64,000 bases of DNA from GWE2-42-39 sp034003625 (GTDB taxonomy: Bacteria > Bacteroidota > Bacteroidia > Bacteroidales > Prolixibacteraceae): assembly GCA_034003625.1 (NCBI GenBank), contig JAVEYG010000009.1, forward strand, positions 1-64,000, given 5' to 3'. The position numbers and the translations under genes are program-made. The notes under the pieces are model-generated. The model made no database searches. It saw nothing but the letters and a program-made list of their open reading frames with translations, and was not told the origin of the DNA. Positions 27,149 to 36,941 of the stretch are shown here, piece by piece (within the stretch, counting starts at the first letter, position 1; each line of letters begins with the position of its first letter).

Positions 27149-28732
27149 TTATTTCTTCTTTGTTGCATTTAGATAAGCATCTAAGAAACGCTGGTTGTTG
27201 GCATCCGAATCGCCGTATTTTTCGCGTAGTTCTTCCAACCGTCCGTGGAGCATTTGCTGTACATCCGCATACGCCGGGTCGTTGTAAATATTCTTCATTT
27301 CCTGTGGGTCGGTTTGCAGGTCGTACATTTCCCACTCGTCCACATCGTAATAAAAGTGCATGAGTTTGTAGCGTTCGGTGGCCACTCCATAATGGCGTTT
27401 CACCATGTGCACCGACGGATATTCATAATAGGTGTAATAAACGGCATCGCGCCATTCGCCGGTCTCGCCCGCAACCAATTTGCGAAACGATTCGCCCTGC
27501 ATGTCTGCCGGGATTTCAACCCCTGCATAATCGAGAAAAGTCGGGGCAAAGTCGAGGTTCTGTATCAATTTGTCGATTTTGGTACCCGGTTTGATCTCTC
27601 TTGGATAACGGATCAGCAAAGGCGTGCGGAACGATTCTTCGTACATGAAACGTTTGTCGAACCAGCCGTGTTCCCCTAAGTAAAAGCCCTGATCGGAGGT
27701 GTAAACCACGATGGTATTTTCGGCCAAACCATTTTTTTCAAGATAATCGAGTACCTCTCCCACCCCGTCGTCAACCGATTGAATGCAACGCAGATAATCT
27801 TTGATGTAACGGTTGTATTTCCATTCGGCCAGTTCTTTGCCCTGCAGTTTTGCTTTCAGAAAAGCCTGGTTTTCGCTTTCGTAGGCATCCATCCAGTTTT
27901 GTCTTTGTTCCGGGTCCATTCGTCTCAGTTCGCCTGCGAAGTTGGTACTGTCGCCGTCCGGGCCCACAATCAGCTTGAAATCGTGCCCCCATTGGGCATG
28001 TCCGTCAATCTGCATTTCCTGTGTTTTGGCGGCAGTGCCCCGCCCTTCGTAATCATCGTAAAAAGTAGGCGGGGGCGTAAATACTGTATCATCATAAAGG
28101 TTCAGGTATTTGGGCGCCGGCTTCCAGTTACGATGAGGGGCCTTCTGATGGTACAGCAGGCAAAAAGGTTTGGTTTTGTCGCGCATTTCGCTGAGCCATT
28201 TCAGGGCATATTCCGTGGTAATTTCGGTACAGTAACCAGGGATCCGTTTCCGCTCGCCGTTGATCAAAAAATCAGGATTGTAATATTGTCCCTGATCAGG
28301 CAACACCATTGAAAAATCGAAGCCCTGCGGAAGCCCGGCGATGTGTATCTTGCCAATCATGGCCGTCTGGTAACCGGCCTGTTGAAGCCGTTTCGGGAAA
28401 TTGTCCTGGTTCCAGTCAAACTTCGTAAAATTGTCGACTTTCCCGTTTATAAAGCTGTGTTTCCCTGTCAGCATAACGGCACGGCTGGGGGCACAAATTG
28501 AATTGGTGACGCAGGCGCGGGTAAAAATAGCGCCTTCCTTTGCCAGCCGGTCAATGTGGGGAGTTTTGTTCAGCCCATGCCCATACGCGCTGATGGCCTG
28601 GTAGGCATGGTCGTCACTCATGATGTAAATGATGTTCGGAGGGCCAACCTGCTCTTTTGCGTGTTGGGAGCATCCGGTCCCCACGATTGCACACAATGGA
28701 AGCAATCCGGAAATAAATAAGTCTTTCTTCAT
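27149..28732 (-). CDS. Exported sulfatase (family S1), lipoprotein
   Basis: A formylglycine-dependent sulfatase of 527 residues that removes sulfate esters from glycans. The signal ends in a lipobox with C21 (GTGCSQ), so it is probably surface- or periplasm-anchored. D40 and D41 (SDDH) are metal ligands, and the FGly site is C80 in CAPSRAVMLTG, the C-x-P-S-R form. The C-terminal region (EWEMYDLQTDPQEMKNIY) is DUF4976-like. A second sulfatase gene precedes it in the same direction with a 34-base gap. Heparan- or mucin-type S1 subfamilies are possible; the substrate is not resolvable here. No maturase gene is in the window. Confidence 0.92.
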   Translation of the reverse strand: MKKDLFISGLLPLCAIVGTGCSQHAKEQVGPPNIIYIMSDDHAYQAISAYGHGLNKTPHIDRLAKEGAIFTRACVTNSICAPSRAVMLTGKHSFINGKVDNFTKFDWNQDNFPKRLQQAGYQTAMIGKIHIAGLPQGFDFSMVLPDQGQYYNPDFLINGERKRIPGYCTEITTEYALKWLSEMRDKTKPFCLLYHQKAPHRNWKPAPKYLNLYDDTVFTPPPTFYDDYEGRGTAAKTQEMQIDGHAQWGHDFKLIVGPDGDSTNFAGELRRMDPEQRQNWMDAYESENQAFLKAKLQGKELAEWKYNRYIKDYLRCIQSVDDGVGEVLDYLEKNGLAENTIVVYTSDQGFYLGEHGWFDKRFMYEESFRTPLLIRYPREIKPGTKIDKLIQNLDFAPTFLDYAGVEIPADMQGESFRKLVAGETGEWRDAVYYTYYEYPSVHMVKRHYGVATERYKLMHFYYDVDEWEMYDLQTDPQEMKNIYNDPAYADVQQMLHGRLEELREKYGDSDANNQRFLDAYLNATKKK

Positions 28733-28766
28733 TTGGTTTATAGTTAAGAAATTGGGTTTATTTTTT

Positions 28767-30236
28767 TTAATTAGTTACTTTTCCCGGCTCCCTTCGGTTT
28801 TTGCCCGGATTGCCGGTCAGGTCGTCGCCCAGGTCCTCGCGGGCTTCATCAGCCAGTTTGCTTAATTCGTCAACGATCTCAGGATAGAGCTCTTTCATGT
28901 CGTAGCATTCTCCGGGATCGCGCCGCAGGTCGTACAAGGTAAGGCCGGTTTCAGCCTCCCTGTATTTGCCGGGAAAACCATCGTTGCCGGGCAAAACTCC
29001 CTGGTACGAACGGTGTTTGTGCGGAAATACCAGTTTCCAGTTCCCTTTGCGAACGGCTTCCAGACTGTTCTTCTGGTAATAGTAGTAGAAATGGTCACGG
29101 GGTTCGGCATGGGGTTCGGCCTTCATCAGTGAAAGAATGCTGAGCCCGTCGATTTTTTTCTGCGGAAGGGGCGGTCCGGCGATAGCTGCCAGGGTCGGCA
29201 GAATATCGATGGTGGAAGCAATCCGGTTGCAAATTTCACCTGCGGGGATTGTGCCCTCCCATTTCATAATACACGGTACCCGCTGGCCGCCCTCGAAACT
29301 GGCACCTTTGCCTTCGCGCAAACCAGCTGTCGATCCGGCGTGGTTGCCAAAATTGAGCCACGGCCCGTTGTCTGAGGTGAAAATGATCAGCGTATGGTCA
29401 GTCAGTCCGTTTTTCTCCAGCGCCTTCATCACCTGTCCTACCGACCAGTCAATTTCCATGATCACATCGCCGTACAACCCCTGTTCACTTTTCCCTTTAA
29501 ATTTTTCGGAAACAGCCAGCGGAACGTGGGGCATGGAATGGGCCAGATAAAGGAAAAATGGGTTTTTCCTGTTCCGGTTAATAAAATCGACGGCTGTTTC
29601 GGTATACAATGTGGTCAGTCCGGCCTGGTCTTCCATCGTTTTTATTTCCCGTATTTTTTTATTTCCCCGGATAAGCGGCAGTTCAGGGTAGTTAAGCTTC
29701 CGTTTCAGTTCTTCCGGGATGTTCCGGGTGCCATCGTAATGAACCGGCCACATGTCGTTTGAGTACGGAAGCCCCAGGTATTCGTCGAAGCCCTGCTGCA
29801 AAGGCAAAAATTGTTTATGATGCCCCAGGTGCCATTTCCCGATAGCCGCCGTTTTGTAGTTTTGTTTTTTCAGCACTTCGGCAATGGTTTCTTCTTCCGG
29901 GTTTAAACCGATTTGTGCGGTTGGCATCAATGCTCCGCTGATGCCGACGCGGTTCGAATAACAACCGGTCATCAGCGCGGCCCGCGAAGCGCTGCACACA
30001 GCCTGCGACACATAAAAATTGGTAAAACGCATCCCCTGGGCGGCCATCCGGTCGAGGTTGGGGGTTTTGTATTGCGTGGCGCCAAAACAACTTAAATCAC
30101 CATAACCCATGTCGTCGATAAAAATCAACACGATGTTGGGGTTTCCAGTTTTTGGACCGGCCGCCGGTGACCCGGCAGAAACCAGCATGGGCAGAAAAAC
30201 AGAAGCACCCGTTACAAATCCGGATAGTTTGGTCAT
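28767..30236 (-). CDS. Exported arylsulfatase-like sulfatase (family S1)
   Basis: A second S1 sulfatase, 489 residues, with an N-terminal signal peptide (VTGASVFLPMLVSAGSPA) and no clear lipobox. Metal ligands D41-D42 (IDDMGYGDLSC) and the FGly cysteine C81 in CSASRAALMTG are intact. KWHLGHH and SDNGPWLNFGNHAG are the usual downstream motifs. The motif here is C-x-A-S-R against C-x-P-S-R in its neighbour, so the two belong to different subfamilies and probably act on different sulfate positions. It heads a two-gene operon with a candidate -7 box at 30301. Confidence 0.9.
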   Translation of the reverse strand: MTKLSGFVTGASVFLPMLVSAGSPAAGPKTGNPNIVLIFIDDMGYGDLSCFGATQYKTPNLDRMAAQGMRFTNFYVSQAVCSASRAALMTGCYSNRVGISGALMPTAQIGLNPEEETIAEVLKKQNYKTAAIGKWHLGHHKQFLPLQQGFDEYLGLPYSNDMWPVHYDGTRNIPEELKRKLNYPELPLIRGNKKIREIKTMEDQAGLTTLYTETAVDFINRNRKNPFFLYLAHSMPHVPLAVSEKFKGKSEQGLYGDVIMEIDWSVGQVMKALEKNGLTDHTLIIFTSDNGPWLNFGNHAGSTAGLREGKGASFEGGQRVPCIMKWEGTIPAGEICNRIASTIDILPTLAAIAGPPLPQKKIDGLSILSLMKAEPHAEPRDHFYYYYQKNSLEAVRKGNWKLVFPHKHRSYQGVLPGNDGFPGKYREAETGLTLYDLRRDPGECYDMKELYPEIVDELSKLADEAREDLGDDLTGNPGKNRREPGKVTN

Positions 30237-30557
30237 TGGGTTTACCGATTAAGTTAATCTTTCACAGACTTACGACCATGAAATAAAAATAACGATCCTT
30301 CAAATTTAAAAAATTTAATCACGCAGGAACAATGCAGAAGAGAAAAGAATCCCAAACATTCTCCGATATCCTGAACCTTTCACTCAGGGATATTGTATTC
30401 TTATTTTTACAGTGTATTCCACAATTCCCCAAAAAGTATTTAAAAGTTGGGACCAAAAAAAACAGTAGTTTTGAGTTGAATAGTGTTGTCCACACAAACG
30501 GGGACGCACGAACAATGTGCAAATATGTCTTAAAAATCTTTTAGTTATTTCCCTGAC
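30237..30557. other. 321-base divergent intergenic region
   Basis: This gap separates the divergent sulfatase operon and DUF3810 gene. It contains one good minus-strand -7 box and a 70-residue plus-strand frame (30332-30544) that has no recognisable content. I see no RNA gene. Confidence 0.5.
30301..30308 (-). promoter_or_regulatory. Candidate -7 box of the sulfatase operon
   Basis: The minus strand reads TAAATTTG, an exact TAnnTTTG match, 65 bases before the start of the first sulfatase gene. Confidence 0.45.
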
Positions 30558-31637
30558 ATGGTGAAAAAAATTGGAAAATTGCTCTTTCAGAAATCCCTGC
30601 TGCTTTCCTGGGCTGCCGTTTTTACTTTTGTGCTCAGCCGTTTGCTGGCGGCCTTTCCAACACTGACCGAACAACTGTACTCGCAAGGGTTGTATCCGTT
30701 TCTTGCCGCAGTGCTCTCTTCTTTCAGCAGGCATATTCCCTTTTCGGTCGGCGATGTTTTTTATGCTTTCCTGCTTATGTCCTTCCTGATACTGGTTTTT
30801 TCCGTTGTCATGAAGAAAACAGGGCTGAAAGAGGCCTGCATGTTGCTGGTTAATTCCCTGTCGGTCTGCTTTGTTCTTTTTTACTGGCTGTGGGGTTTTA
30901 ATTATTTTCGGAAAGATTTCAATGCACGGTTCGGCATTCCCGGCGCAAGTCCCGACAAAATGGAATTGCTCACAGCGCTCGGCGAATTGGTTAATGCGAC
31001 CAACACCAGTTATTTGCCGGTATATTCGATTGACCGATTGGCTGTGGATTCCATAATCGAAAATTCGTATCAAAAGCATGCCGGCGAGCTGAAAATTTCG
31101 TACCCGTCGGGTTCCCGGTACCCAAAACACATTACCTGCGGAAGTTTTTTTGCAAAAGCGATGATTTCGGGTTACTACGGGCCGTTCTTCAGCGAAGTAC
31201 ATGTCAATCGTTTGGTGTTACCGATCGAGTACCCGATGGTACTGGCCCACGAAAAGGCGCACCAGTTCGGGATCACCAGCGAAGCCGAGGCCAGTTTTTT
31301 TGCATGGTTCGTTTGCACGCAAAGCGGCGACCGGCAGGCAGCATACAGTGCCAATCTGTACATCCTGAGGTATTTTATCAACGAGGCCTCCCGGCTCGAG
31401 GAAACACGGGAAATCGTCAACAACCTGAAGAAAGAAGTCCGGCAGGATTATGCAAAAATACGGGACCACTGGATGGCGCTCAGGAATGAAAAGATTGACG
31501 AGGTAGCCGGGAAAGTCAATGATGCATACCTGAAAGCAAATAAAGTTGAAAGGGGGATTGAAGATTATTCGGGTGTGGTAAAACTTGTGATGGACCACCG
31601 GGAAGTTAAAAAAGAAACTGACCTGCCCCGAAAATAA
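30558..31637 (+). CDS. DUF3810 membrane protein with HExxH-like motif
   Basis: A 359-residue inner-membrane protein of the DUF3810 family. Three hydrophobic segments occupy the first 130 residues. A soluble domain follows, in which H231-E-K-A-H235 (LAHEKAHQFG) is an HExxH zinc-binding arrangement, with the glutamates of TSEAEASFFAWF downstream as a possible third ligand. This suggests a metallopeptidase, but no activity is known for the family. It lies between the sulfatases and the first sigma factor, on the same strand as the latter, without clear operon linkage. Confidence 0.85.
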   Translation: MVKKIGKLLFQKSLLLSWAAVFTFVLSRLLAAFPTLTEQLYSQGLYPFLAAVLSSFSRHIPFSVGDVFYAFLLMSFLILVFSVVMKKTGLKEACMLLVNSLSVCFVLFYWLWGFNYFRKDFNARFGIPGASPDKMELLTALGELVNATNTSYLPVYSIDRLAVDSIIENSYQKHAGELKISYPSGSRYPKHITCGSFFAKAMISGYYGPFFSEVHVNRLVLPIEYPMVLAHEKAHQFGITSEAEASFFAWFVCTQSGDRQAAYSANLYILRYFINEASRLEETREIVNNLKKEVRQDYAKIRDHWMALRNEKIDEVAGKVNDAYLKANKVERGIEDYSGVVKLVMDHREVKKETDLPRK

Positions 31638-31704
31638 ATCGTAATGAAGTAGGCGTATGTATTGAGTTAAATTCACTAATTTGGCTTTTCATTAAGCTAC
31701 GGAT

Positions 31705-32268
31705 ATGCTCAGCTTCGAGGAAATATTCAGAAAATATCATACCCCGTTGTTTTTGTACGCACAAAAGTTCACAGGCGACGAAAACATTTCCCTTGACCTG
31801 GTGCAGGATGTTTTTACCCTGCTTTGGGAAAAAAAGAAATTCGTCCTCGAAGAAGAACATGTAAAAGCCTATCTTTTCAATTCGGTGCGCAATGCCTGTA
31901 TCAATTTTCTGAAACATGAAAAAGTAATTCGCAAACACCATGAAACCGGGACCCTGGTTTTAAGGGAGATGGAAATACAATATTACGGGAGCGGCGAAAA
32001 ATCACTGATTGAAAAGGAATCGCTCCAAAAAATCTATCAGGCAATCGGTTCCCTGGCAGAGATTTACCGGGAAGTGATCGAACTAAGCCGGTTCGAGGGC
32101 CTGAAAAACAAGGAGATTGCCGAACGTCTGAACATCCCGGTACGGACTGTTGAGACAAGGCTTTTCCGGGCACTTTCGTTGCTGCGCGAAAAATTATCCG
32201 GGGAAACATTCCATATCCTTTTGCATATCTGCCTGTTAACTTCCATTGAAAAAAAAGTCCGGTTTTGA
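31705..32268 (+). CDS. ECF RNA polymerase sigma factor 1
   Basis: A sigma-70 family extracytoplasmic-function factor of 187 residues. Region 2 covers about residues 8-75 (LDLVQDVFTLLWEKK, AYLFNSVRNACINFLK) and region 4 about 120-170 (SLAEIYREVIELSRFEGLKNKEIAERLNIPV, cut here for length, with the helix-turn-helix ending TVETRLFRAL). The next gene is its FecR-type anti-sigma factor, then SusC and SusD. This order implies activation of the downstream uptake genes when the SusC STN domain signals through FecR. Confidence 0.93.
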   Translation: MLSFEEIFRKYHTPLFLYAQKFTGDENISLDLVQDVFTLLWEKKKFVLEEEHVKAYLFNSVRNACINFLKHEKVIRKHHETGTLVLREMEIQYYGSGEKSLIEKESLQKIYQAIGSLAEIYREVIELSRFEGLKNKEIAERLNIPVRTVETRLFRALSLLREKLSGETFHILLHICLLTSIEKKVRF

Positions 32269-32327
32269 TGACGTAATTTTCTTGACAAAGTTGTATTGAT
32301 TACAAACAGGCAGAATTGTATTCAAAA

Positions 32328-33314
32328 ATGATCAATACAAACGAACACGAACAATTGATTGCCCGCTATCTGAATGGTGAGCTGTTAAAGGATGACGAAG
32401 CAGCCTTGCTTTGCTGGATTTCCGAAAATCCAGGGAACAAAAAGCTGTTCTTCGAAGCAAAAGATTCCTGGGATGCTGCGTTGAAAAGCCGTGCAAAAGA
32501 AACAGAACAACTCCTTCAGTTTTACAAAAAACAAGCGATTAAAAAGGGCGCATTCGGTCTTTCAGGGTGGATATCAGGCGCTGCAGCAGCTGCCGTCCTG
32601 GTTGCCGGCTTAATTATGGGCAGCCTTTTACAGGGTAATTTCCGGGAAAGTAAAAGCCAGGTAGAGTCATTTTCTGTCCCGACGGGTTCGCGTTCTCAGG
32701 TCACCCTGGCCGACGGCACCATTGTCGATCTGAACTCCGACAGCCGCCTGGAACTATGTGATGATTTTTCTGCCCGTAACCGGACGGTCACGCTCACCGG
32801 CGAAGGATATTTTAATGTAAAAGCCGACCGTGAACATCCATTTACCGTCAGGACAAAAAAATTTGACATTCGGGTTACCGGGACAAAATTCAATGTCAGC
32901 AGTTATCCGAACGATCAGAAAATCAGCGCCACGCTTACCGAAGGACAAGTTCATGTTTCAACTTTCAATAATACCTCATTTACTTTAAAACCGGGAGAAA
33001 AGATCAGTTTCAGGCAACAAACGATGGAACCGTTTCTTGAACAGGCAGATGTTGAATCAGAACTGGCCTGGGTAAAAGGGGAATTCATTTTTAAAGAAAT
33101 CCCTTTCCCTGACCTGGTACGACGGCTTGAACGCTGGTACGACGTAAAGCTGATTTATAAAGGAAGTGACTTTGATGCAATGGTTTACAATGGAAAATTT
33201 CTAAACCAGGAAACGATATGGCAGGTGTTGGATGCCCTGGCCCTCACTTCTCCTATCGACTACCGGAAAATAAATTTTCGCGAGTTTGAATTATTGTACA
33301 AGCCAAAATATTAA
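32328..33314 (+). CDS. FecR-family anti-sigma factor 1
   Basis: A 328-residue inner-membrane regulator. The N-terminal cytoplasmic part (DUF4880-like, IARYLNGELLKDDEAALLCWI) binds the sigma factor. A single membrane segment follows at about residues 85-105 (AAAAAVLVAGLIMGSLL), then the periplasmic FecR domain (VPTGSRSQVTLADGTIVDL, GEGYFNVKADREHPFTV) and a C-terminal DUF4974 domain (ERWYDVKLIYKG). The open frame begins at a TTG; the ATG giving MINTNEHEQL is preferred. It pairs with the sigma gene before it and SusC after it. Confidence 0.92.
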   Translation: MINTNEHEQLIARYLNGELLKDDEAALLCWISENPGNKKLFFEAKDSWDAALKSRAKETEQLLQFYKKQAIKKGAFGLSGWISGAAAAAVLVAGLIMGSLLQGNFRESKSQVESFSVPTGSRSQVTLADGTIVDLNSDSRLELCDDFSARNRTVTLTGEGYFNVKADREHPFTVRTKKFDIRVTGTKFNVSSYPNDQKISATLTEGQVHVSTFNNTSFTLKPGEKISFRQQTMEPFLEQADVESELAWVKGEFIFKEIPFPDLVRRLERWYDVKLIYKGSDFDAMVYNGKFLNQETIWQVLDALALTSPIDYRKINFREFELLYKPKY

Positions 33315-33392
33315 AAAAGCAAAGGCGGGCTGTCGCCACAACAACCCACCTTCCAACAATCAAATAATTAATTGTCTAAACATTTCAAATTT

Positions 33393-36300
33393 ATGAAAAA
33401 AAAGCGAAACAAGAAGGATCGTCCCCTCCGGACGGATTTTTCTACAATTTATCGGATTATGAGATTAATTTGTTTGTTTATGTTTGTATTGCTGATACAG
33501 GTATCGGCATCATCCTACTCACAAAACACAAAGCTCAGCCTGTCGGGACAAAACCTGACCATTGAGCAGGTATTGAACCAGATTGAAGATCAGTCTGAAT
33601 TCTCGTTTTTTTACAATGTCAAAGAAGTTGATTTGTCGAAAGTTGTTTCGATGAACATTAAAGACCGGCCCATTAACGAAGTGATGGATTTTCTGCTGGA
33701 TGGAACCGACATGGCATACACCATTAAAAACAAGCTGATTATTATCCATCAGGGACAGGGATCAGGTCCAGGCGGGATGAGTGTGCAACAGGAACAGGAA
33801 GTAAAAGGAAAAGTAACCAACAGCAGCGGAGAACCGGTACCCGGTGCCACTGTGGTGGTAAAAGGATCTGCCAAAGGGGTTGTTACCGATTTTGACGGAA
33901 ATTACACCTTAGACAATGTGCCGTCTGACGCTACATTGGTTTTTTCGTTCGTGGGGATGAAAAGCCAGGAAGTAACAGTGGCCGGAAGAGCTGTGATAGA
34001 CATCCGGATGGAAGAAGAAACCATCGGCATTGAAGAAGTGGTGGCCATCGGTTATGGTACACAAAAAAGGGTCAACCTGACAGGGGCCGTCGACCAGGTA
34101 ACCCAGGAAGTGTTTGAGAACCGCTCGGTATCGAACGTGACTCAGGCGTTGCAGGGCGTGGTCCCAAACCTGAACATCACCTTGTCCGACGGGAAACCGA
34201 CCCGATCGTCAAGTTTCAATGTTCGTGGTAAAACGTCAATCGGACAGGGAGGCAACGCACTGGTATTGATCGATGGCGTGGCCGGAGACCCGGCCTTGCT
34301 GAACCCCAACGACATTGCCAGCGTATCGGTGCTGAAAGATGCCGCTTCGGCTGCCATTTACGGGGCCAGAGGTACCTTTGGCGTGGTGCTGATCACCACC
34401 AAGCAACCTCAAAAGGGAAAAGTAAACGTCAGTTATACTGGTAGTTTTTCTATTCAAAAACCAGTAGCTGTCCAGGATAATGTTTCGGATGGCTATGTAT
34501 GGGCCGAACGCTTCCGCGAAGCCTATTATGCATGGAACAATTACTCGTCGCTTCCAAGCAAGATCAATAAATCACAGTTATATTCCGACGCCTGGCTGCA
34601 AACGTTCAAGCAACGCAAGGAACAAGGCATAACCGAAGAAGTGGTAACCGAAGCCAATGGGACCTATACCTATTTCGGAAATGTGGACTACTACGATGTA
34701 TTGTACCGCGACCAGTCATTTGCCCAGGACCATAACGTGATGGTTTCGGGAGGAAACGAAAGGGCTGATTTTTACATTTCAAGCCGGTTGTTCGATTACA
34801 ATGGGTTGTTTCAATACAATTCCGATGTGTACCGGACCGCAAACATCCGGGCAAAAGGGTCGTTGCAGGTGTACGACTGGCTGAAGGTGACCAACAACAT
34901 GGAGTTTTCCGACATGACTTATCACAATCCGCTCAACGTGGGCGAAGGGGGATCAATATGGAGAAACATTGCCGACGAAGGGCACCCGACATCGCCCATT
35001 TTCAATCCCGATGGTACGTTAACCATGTCGGCAGCCTATACTGTGGGCGATTTTATTTATGGTAAAAACGGCATCGATACCCACAAAAAAGTATTAAAAA
35101 ATACGACCGGCTTCACAGCCCGGTTTTTCAACGATAAACTTCGTATAAACGGGGACTTCTCATTTCGTAACTACGACAACAACGATGTGCAGAAACGGGT
35201 TGCTGTCCCCTATAGCACCAAACAGGGAGTAACGGTATGGTTGAGTGAGAAATACAACGACTACAAGGTTTCCGACCGGAATACTTTTTATACGGCAACC
35301 AACATTTACTCCGAATATGAAGATACATTCGCCGACCACCACTATTTCAAAGGAATGGTTGGGTACAACTACGAAACATCAGAATACGAATCAAACTATG
35401 TTCAGCGAAACGGGTTGCTCCTGGAAGATGCAGAAAGCCTGAACATGGCATTGGGCGAATCAATCACCACTTCTGCCGGATATGAAAAGTGGCGGATTGC
35501 CGGCGCCTTCTTCCGCTTTAATTATGGGTACAAAGACCGTTACCTGTTAGAAATAAACGGACGCTACGACGGTTCTTCCAAATTCCCGGAAAACCAGCAA
35601 TATGCCTTTTTCCCATCGGTTTCAGCCGGATGGAGGATATCGGAAGAACCCTTTTGGAACATCGACCGGGGTATTTTGTCCGACGTAAAACTCCGCGGGT
35701 CGTATGGTTCATTAGGAAATGGAAATGTGGATTCATACCAGTTCATGGAGCTTCTATCGATCAGTACTTCCGGGTTTGTGTTAAATGGTGCGAAAAATAA
35801 ATACACCAACAACCCGGCAGTGATCCCGAACAGCCTGACCTGGGAAACAGCAACAACAGCAGATTTTGGCCTCGACCTCAGTATGATAAATGGGCAGTTG
35901 CGTTTCACCGGAGATTATTATGTGCGTAAAACAACCGATATGTACACGGTAGGGATGACCCTCCCGGATGTGTTTGGGGCTACTTCGCCAAAAGGTAACT
36001 ATGCCGATATGACCACCAAAGGATGGGAGATCTCACTGAACTGGCAAGACAAATTCACGCTGGGAGGCCGCCCGTTCAATTACGAACTGCGCGCCACCCT
36101 GCACGACTATTCTTCGGTTATCGACCGCTACAACAATACGACCAAGGCATTGAGCGATTATTACGAAGGAATGACGGTAGGCGAGATTTGGGGATACAAA
36201 ACCGATGGCTTGTTCCAGTCGCAGGAAGAAATCAGTGGTTATGTAAACACCATTATCAAATCATCGTCTAACGGGACCATCTATCCGGGAGATTTGAAGT

Positions 36301-36929
36301 TTGTGGACAATAATAACAACGGGAAGATTGATTACGGCGATAAAACATTGGATAACCCGGGCGATAAAGTTATTCTTGGAAACTCAGAACCCCGTTATAT
36401 TTACAGTTTCATGGTGGATGCCGACTGGAACGGGTTCTTTGTTTCCGCATTCTTCCAGGGAGTTGGCCGTGAACATTGGTTCCCCGACAAAGAGTGTGGT
36501 TTCTGGGGGCAATACAATCGTCCGTACAACATGTTGCCGAAATGGCATTTGAACAATTACTGGACCGAAGACAACCGCGATGCCTACCTGCCCCGTTATG
36601 CAGGATATAATGCTTCAGTTGGCTACGGAGGCGACAATGCAATCAGCGACAGGTACCTGCAGAACGTGGCATACATCCGCCTGAAAAATTTCCAGGTAGG
36701 CTATACCATTCCGCGAAGCCTGACATCAAAAGTCAGGATGCAGAATGCCCGCATCTACCTGACGGGAGAGAATCTTTGGAGTTGGTCGCCCCTTTACAAG
36801 CACACACGGGACTTTGATGTGACCAACACAGCCGGGTCAGACCCTGATCTTACATCCGGAACAAGTGGCGACAATTACAGTTACCCGTTGATGAAGAGTA
36901 TTTCTTTAGGTTTGTCCGTAACATTTTAA
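33393..36929 (+). CDS. SusC/RagA TonB-dependent outer-membrane transporter 1, with STN domain
   Basis: This outer-membrane channel of a glycan importer has 1178 residues from the ATG giving MKKKRNKKDRP. A signal segment is followed by an STN signalling domain (about 55-120; LTIEQVLNQIEDQSEFSFFY). Next come a carboxypeptidase-like regulatory domain (VKGKVTNSSGEPVPGATV), the TonB-box/plug region (VVAIGYGTQKRVNLTGAV, VLKDAASAAIYGARG) and the beta-barrel ending in the aromatic-terminated SLGLSVTF. The STN domain ties it to the FecR/sigma pair upstream. SusD follows after 12 bases. The glycan is not evident from the protein. Confidence 0.95.
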   Translation: MKKKRNKKDRPLRTDFSTIYRIMRLICLFMFVLLIQVSASSYSQNTKLSLSGQNLTIEQVLNQIEDQSEFSFFYNVKEVDLSKVVSMNIKDRPINEVMDFLLDGTDMAYTIKNKLIIIHQGQGSGPGGMSVQQEQEVKGKVTNSSGEPVPGATVVVKGSAKGVVTDFDGNYTLDNVPSDATLVFSFVGMKSQEVTVAGRAVIDIRMEEETIGIEEVVAIGYGTQKRVNLTGAVDQVTQEVFENRSVSNVTQALQGVVPNLNITLSDGKPTRSSSFNVRGKTSIGQGGNALVLIDGVAGDPALLNPNDIASVSVLKDAASAAIYGARGTFGVVLITTKQPQKGKVNVSYTGSFSIQKPVAVQDNVSDGYVWAERFREAYYAWNNYSSLPSKINKSQLYSDAWLQTFKQRKEQGITEEVVTEANGTYTYFGNVDYYDVLYRDQSFAQDHNVMVSGGNERADFYISSRLFDYNGLFQYNSDVYRTANIRAKGSLQVYDWLKVTNNMEFSDMTYHNPLNVGEGGSIWRNIADEGHPTSPIFNPDGTLTMSAAYTVGDFIYGKNGIDTHKKVLKNTTGFTARFFNDKLRINGDFSFRNYDNNDVQKRVAVPYSTKQGVTVWLSEKYNDYKVSDRNTFYTATNIYSEYEDTFADHHYFKGMVGYNYETSEYESNYVQRNGLLLEDAESLNMALGESITTSAGYEKWRIAGAFFRFNYGYKDRYLLEINGRYDGSSKFPENQQYAFFPSVSAGWRISEEPFWNIDRGILSDVKLRGSYGSLGNGNVDSYQFMELLSISTSGFVLNGAKNKYTNNPAVIPNSLTWETATTADFGLDLSMINGQLRFTGDYYVRKTTDMYTVGMTLPDVFGATSPKGNYADMTTKGWEISLNWQDKFTLGGRPFNYELRATLHDYSSVIDRYNNTTKALSDYYEGMTVGEIWGYKTDGLFQSQEEISGYVNTIIKSSSNGTIYPGDLKFVDNNNNGKIDYGDKTLDNPGDKVILGNSEPRYIYSFMVDADWNGFFVSAFFQGVGREHWFPDKECGFWGQYNRPYNMLPKWHLNNYWTEDNRDAYLPRYAGYNASVGYGGDNAISDRYLQNVAYIRLKNFQVGYTIPRSLTSKVRMQNARIYLTGENLWSWSPLYKHTRDFDVTNTAGSDPDLTSGTSGDNYSYPLMKSISLGLSVTF

Positions 36930-36941
36930 TTTGTAGATACC

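Noticed and set aside
30332..30544. A 70-residue frame between the sulfatases and DUF3810
   Set aside because: No recognisable motif and no promoter or ribosome-binding support; a chance frame in a divergent intergenic region is more likely.
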